DNA of 64,000 bases, from the NCBI GenBank assembly GCA_039111475.1, contig JBCCIP010000009.1, positions 1 to 64,000 of the forward strand, given 5' to 3'. The stretch's first letter is position 1, and every line of letters starts with the position of its first letter. A model generated the notes under the pieces. The model saw only the letters and a program-made list of their open reading frames with translations. It ran no database searches and was not told where the DNA came from. This document shows, piece after piece, positions 60,551 through 64,000 of this stretch. The position numbers were made by a program, and so were the translations under genes. The stretch is from JAUIET01 sp039111475 (GTDB lineage Bacteria > Pseudomonadota > Gammaproteobacteria > Pseudomonadales > JAUIET01).

Positions 60551-62866
60551 TTAAAAGTTCACTACGTTGGAGCCTACCAGTAATTCGCGAAATTCGGCCG
60601 CTGGTACTGGGCGGCTGAAGTAGAAGCCCTGCGCCTGAAAACAGCCCTTCTCTATGAGCTTGGACACCTGCTGCCGGGTTTCCACCCCTTCGGCAATAAC
60701 GCCCAGCTGCAGGCTTTTGGCCAGTGCGATCACCGCTGCAATAATAGAATCAGCATTGGGTGAGATACCCAGATCGTTAACAAAGGATTTGTCGATCTTC
60801 AGCCGATTCAGTGGGAAATTCTTCAAGTTTCCCAGCGAAGAATAACCAGTACCGAAATCATCAATGGCTATTTCACAACCAAGCGCCTGCAAACCCTTTA
60901 GGTTTTGAATCGCAATCTGCTCAGAACTGGCAATTGCGCTTTCGGTGATCTCTATTTCAAGTTGTTTACCACTCACTCCGTATTTGCTCAGCACCAGCGC
61001 AACACTGTCTACAAACTCCGGTTTCACCAGTTGTCGGCGCGACACGTTCACCGACAGCACGCAATCCATTGGCGCTCGCGAATTCCAGATAGCCATTTGC
61101 CGACAGGCGTTTTCCAGCACCCAGGCCCCGATCGCTTCAATTTGCCCAGTACGCTCGGCCAAAGGAATAAATGCCGCAGGCGATATCATGCCATGCGCTT
61201 CGTTGTCCCAGCGCAACAAAACCTCCGCACCGATGATCTCCCGACTGCGCATATCGTATTGGGGTTGGTACGCCAGGAAAAATTCCTCGCGCTCGATGGC
61301 CTTGCGTAATTGCACCTCGAGATTGAATTTCTTCATCGCGTTATGCGTGAGCTTGGTTGTATAGAAGCGGTAGGTATTCTTGCCATCTTCTTTGGCTGAG
61401 TACATCGCTGTGTCGGCTTGCTTAGTCAGCGCTTCAGATGTTTCACCGTCTTCAGGGAACAGACTGATACCCATGCTGCAAGTTACATTGAATTCCTGAT
61501 TTTCAAGCGTAAACGGCTTTTCGAATTCCTGAAGAATTCGCTCTGCTACTAACTGAGCTTCTTCTGCGCGCTCCAGATGTTCTACCACCAAAGTAAATTC
61601 GTCACCACCAATCCGAGAAATCAACTCACTCTTGCGGAACGTATTTTTTAGCCGCGCTGCGATTTCCAGCAGCAGGGCATCACCTGCAGCATGGCCAAGG
61701 GTGTCATTAATCGCCTTGAAATTATCGAGGTCCATGAAGAAAACCGCACCCGAATTTTTTGTGCGCTGGGTGCGCTCAATGGCCGATTCCAGGTGAGTAT
61801 TAAACAAGTCGCGGTTCGGCAAGCCTGTTAACTGATCATGCGTTGCGTAGTACACGAGGTGCTCTTGCGAACGTTTCAGCTGCGAGATATCCCGTATCAA
61901 CGCCAGGTAATGGCTTATTTCACCATCCGCGTCTTGCACAGTATCCACGGCCAACCATACCGGTAGGTTTTCCTGCTCGCCTTCCTGATTCAAATACGCT
62001 TCACCGCACCACGAGTGCGCGTAATACACATTCTGCCAAATTTCCGCGGTTTTGGATTCGCCTTCAGCGTCCAGAAAGTCAATGCCTTGCTCAATTTCTT
62101 TTTCTGACAAACCAACGATGCCTTCAAACGCCTTGTTGTAAAACATTGGCGCTTGCGACTTGTCGAGCAACAACATGCCCTCACTTGATGATTCGAACAA
62201 ACTTTTGATCAAACGGTCCTGGCGCAACAGGTACTCATCAGCGGTTGTGTTTCGTATTACTACGCTGGCCAGGTCTGGAGAGTCGTTAAGGCTTTGGATT
62301 CGCGCCTCAAAGTATTGCTTGCTCTGGCTGGCGTTTAGAACGAAGTGGATTGTTCTGGGCTGTTGCTCGTGAAGCGCGTTCGACACGCTTTCCAACAGAC
62401 GTTCGCACGCTTGGCGCTCAATAAGATGCTCAATATTGAACTCGCCCGTTATTGGCTGGTGGCTCAGCAACCCCAGATTACAGGATTCTTTAACCGCACC
62501 GTGTTTGTTCATTACCAGCACAGCGTCCATCATCGCAGCCATCAGCAGGCTGGGCGCTGCTGCGCTAACGGACACCAGTGTGGGTACCTGGGTCACAGCA
62601 GGGAGTGGGCTGTTGGCGGCTGGCTGGGCTATTCGTTCTTCGGCAATTTCCAGCGCTTTCTCAAGTGTGTAACGCGCATTGTCAGAAGCACGATAGTCAA
62701 TGCTCAGGCCGTTGATAAAATTCGCCCACAGCCCCATGTTACTTGGCACAGTATCAAGATTAAGACCGGCAGCCTTTAAACGTGCTTTGAGCGATGGATG
62801 CATGAGCGCTTGGTCAGGTTCCTTTTGAAAGCGTTTGCCGAATGACAGTGCCATAGGCAAAATCAT
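60551..62866 (-). CDS. PAS-GGDEF-EAL cyclic-di-GMP signalling protein
   Basis: The 771-residue protein has an N-terminal sensory part (PAS-like segments about 110-345, ending YLALIRDISQLKRSQEHL), a diguanylate cyclase domain with intact GGDEF (SRIGGDEFTLV), and a phosphodiesterase domain with EVLLRW in place of EALLRW, DDFGTGYSSLGNLK and AEGVETRQQ. Both enzymes may be active. No membrane segment. Which activity dominates cannot be told from sequence. Confidence 0.95.
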   Translation of the reverse strand: MILPMALSFGKRFQKEPDQALMHPSLKARLKAAGLNLDTVPSNMGLWANFINGLSIDYRASDNARYTLEKALEIAEERIAQPAANSPLPAVTQVPTLVSVSAAAPSLLMAAMMDAVLVMNKHGAVKESCNLGLLSHQPITGEFNIEHLIERQACERLLESVSNALHEQQPRTIHFVLNASQSKQYFEARIQSLNDSPDLASVVIRNTTADEYLLRQDRLIKSLFESSSEGMLLLDKSQAPMFYNKAFEGIVGLSEKEIEQGIDFLDAEGESKTAEIWQNVYYAHSWCGEAYLNQEGEQENLPVWLAVDTVQDADGEISHYLALIRDISQLKRSQEHLVYYATHDQLTGLPNRDLFNTHLESAIERTQRTKNSGAVFFMDLDNFKAINDTLGHAAGDALLLEIAARLKNTFRKSELISRIGGDEFTLVVEHLERAEEAQLVAERILQEFEKPFTLENQEFNVTCSMGISLFPEDGETSEALTKQADTAMYSAKEDGKNTYRFYTTKLTHNAMKKFNLEVQLRKAIEREEFFLAYQPQYDMRSREIIGAEVLLRWDNEAHGMISPAAFIPLAERTGQIEAIGAWVLENACRQMAIWNSRAPMDCVLSVNVSRRQLVKPEFVDSVALVLSKYGVSGKQLEIEITESAIASSEQIAIQNLKGLQALGCEIAIDDFGTGYSSLGNLKNFPLNRLKIDKSFVNDLGISPNADSIIAAVIALAKSLQLGVIAEGVETRQQVSKLIEKGCFQAQGFYFSRPVPAAEFRELLVGSNVVNF

Positions 62867-62908
62867 CCCGCTTCTATAAGGTTAGAGCAGACTAGCGCCA
62901 GCCACCGA

Positions 62909-64000
62909 TCACGCAGACGGACGGTACACAGCAATATTTTTGTGACCTGCATCGCATAAATAACTCGCGTGCAGCCGGCTCATAAGGCCTTGCTCGCAGT
63001 ACAAATAGTAGGTTTTCTCAGCAGGCAATGTGGCGAAACAGCTGTTTAATTCATAGAACGGAATGCAGTTGATGTCTGTGTGCTCCAGGCGCAGCGGGCG
63101 ACTCATTTGCTCCTCTGGATGGCGGATATCGAGCACCGTGCAATTGGCCGGCAATTCACTGACTACCAACGGTTCGTTTGCCTCTGCTATACGTTGATTC
63201 GTTTCGCCCAGTTCCCTTAGTTGCAAGCATTCGGCAGCCGTGATCGCTGCCTCAAGAACAGCATCATCAAAATGGGCTTCCTGGCTTAAAACCGAGGGCA
63301 ATTTAGCCCGTGTTTTTGGCTTGATTGATACCGCGCCACAGTATTCCGGTACGTATTTTGAAAAATCTTCGGTGCCAATCTTGCGGGCCAAATCGACAAT
63401 GTCCATTTTGTCCATGAACGCCAACGGCCTTAGTACAAGCATATCGCTTGCTTTATCAATCACGGCCAGATTGGGCATGGTTTGACTGCTCACCTGAGCG
63501 ATGGCCTCACCTGTCACAAGCGCTTTAATACCGTGCTTCCTAGCCAATCGTTCGGCCGCTCGCAACATCATCCGTTTTAGGATTATGCCGGTATAACCCA
63601 CTTCACTGCTGCGCTGAATTTCGTTAACCACCTCCTCAAAGGGCACGCGAATGAACTTCAATGCCTGAGCAGGCGCGTATTGCATCCACAAATACGCCGC
63701 TATTTCTTGCACGGCTATGCGGTGTTCCTCCCCACCAAGACTGAAAAACAGGAAATGCACCTCAAGGCCTCGGCGCATGGCCAGATAGCTCGCCACCGTG
63801 GAATCAAAACCTCCTGAGACCAGGGCTAATACAGGGTCCAGGCTTCCCATTGGGAAACCACCAGCACCCGCTATACGCTGGCGTGTAACAAACAACTGAT
63901 TGCGGCGAATATCCAGTCGTACCACTATGTCTGGGGATTTCAGCCTGACCTGCGCGTTATCAGCGTTTTGCAGCAGGCGCCCCCCTAACTCACGCTCTAT
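62909..64000 (-). CDS. thiI: tRNA 4-thiouridine synthetase ThiI with rhodanese domain (5' end outside window)
   Basis: The frame is open to the window edge (364 codons here). It enters after the THUMP region (ELGGRLLQ, then VRLKSPDIVVRLDI). The PP-loop is SGGFDSTVASY, the conserved Cys lies in PEYCGAVSIKPKTRAK, and a C-terminal rhodanese domain has Cys in YLYCEQGLMSRLH. It transfers sulfur to U8 of tRNA; the rhodanese tail marks the gammaproteobacterial type. The N-terminal part lies beyond 64000. Confidence 0.95.
   Translation of the reverse strand: MERELGGRLLQNADNAQVRLKSPDIVVRLDIRRNQLFVTRQRIAGAGGFPMGSLDPVLALVSGGFDSTVASYLAMRRGLEVHFLFFSLGGEEHRIAVQEIAAYLWMQYAPAQALKFIRVPFEEVVNEIQRSSEVGYTGIILKRMMLRAAERLARKHGIKALVTGEAIAQVSSQTMPNLAVIDKASDMLVLRPLAFMDKMDIVDLARKIGTEDFSKYVPEYCGAVSIKPKTRAKLPSVLSQEAHFDDAVLEAAITAAECLQLRELGETNQRIAEANEPLVVSELPANCTVLDIRHPEEQMSRPLRLEHTDINCIPFYELNSCFATLPAEKTYYLYCEQGLMSRLHASYLCDAGHKNIAVYRPSA

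Noticed and set aside
1..64000. CRISPR array
   Set aside because: No run of regularly spaced direct repeats was seen anywhere in the window.

Overview
The window joins two kinds of DNA. Bases 42,903 to 64,000 are ordinary chromosome of a gammaproteobacterium: a cmoB/cmoA wobble-uridine modification pair, a YgiQ radical-SAM protein, BipA/TypA, a rhodanese-tailed ThiI cut by the window end, a GGDEF/EAL protein, and OmpA/BON, LysR, SDR and patatin genes. The gene content suggests an aquatic or marine gammaproteobacterium; no species can be named from what is visible.

Bases 1 to about 42,900 are the right-hand part of an integrative, mobilizable or conjugative element. Its right end lies in a tRNA-Arg(TCG) gene (42826-42902, minus strand). 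A large serine recombinase sits directly against that tRNA, and its reading frame runs into the tRNA in antisense. The left end is outside the window. The backbone includes a relaxase-family helicase (74-2524), a ParB-like protein, ArdA antirestriction protein, a small resolvase, a HigBA-like toxin-antitoxin pair, a row of small membrane proteins with a VirD4/TraG-like coupling protein (34.4-39.2 kb), and the integrase. No mating-pair-formation (type IV secretion) genes are seen here; they may lie to the left or be supplied in trans.

The cargo falls into modules. (A) 2.6-9.8 kb: a divergent cassette with a MotA/ExbB-like three-helix membrane protein facing a four-gene operon: a MotB/OmpA-like anchor, a 1113-residue Sel1-like protein, a nuclease-toxin-like protein and a small partner. 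It looks like a Zorya-type ion-driven motor with unfamiliar effectors, and is my first candidate for an undescribed system. A decayed copy of the relaxase 3' end follows it (9.85-10.14 kb). (B) 10.6-12.7 kb: a nitrilase-superfamily protein with a long unknown N-terminal half. (C) 13.0-16.9 kb: an exported operon of lipoprotein, trypsin-like lipoprotein and subtilisin-like protease. (D) 17.8-18.9 kb: a Fic protein. (E) 19.4-22.5 kb: a fully exported operon of outer-membrane barrel, unknown soluble protein, C39 cysteine peptidase and a signal-peptide-bearing GIY-YIG (URI-type) nuclease, the second candidate novel system. (F) 28.4-33.0 kb: a type II-short-like CBASS locus (HNH-SAVED effector, CD-NTase, E2-like protein) with a 57-residue leader gene and a divergent CapH/CapP-like HTH plus metallopeptidase pair. 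Two matched operators lie in the shared control region.

The cargo of modules A-E is visibly more AT-rich than the 23-42 kb backbone and the chromosome, consistent with separate acquisition. All functional calls come from motifs, gene order and family knowledge; no database search was possible.
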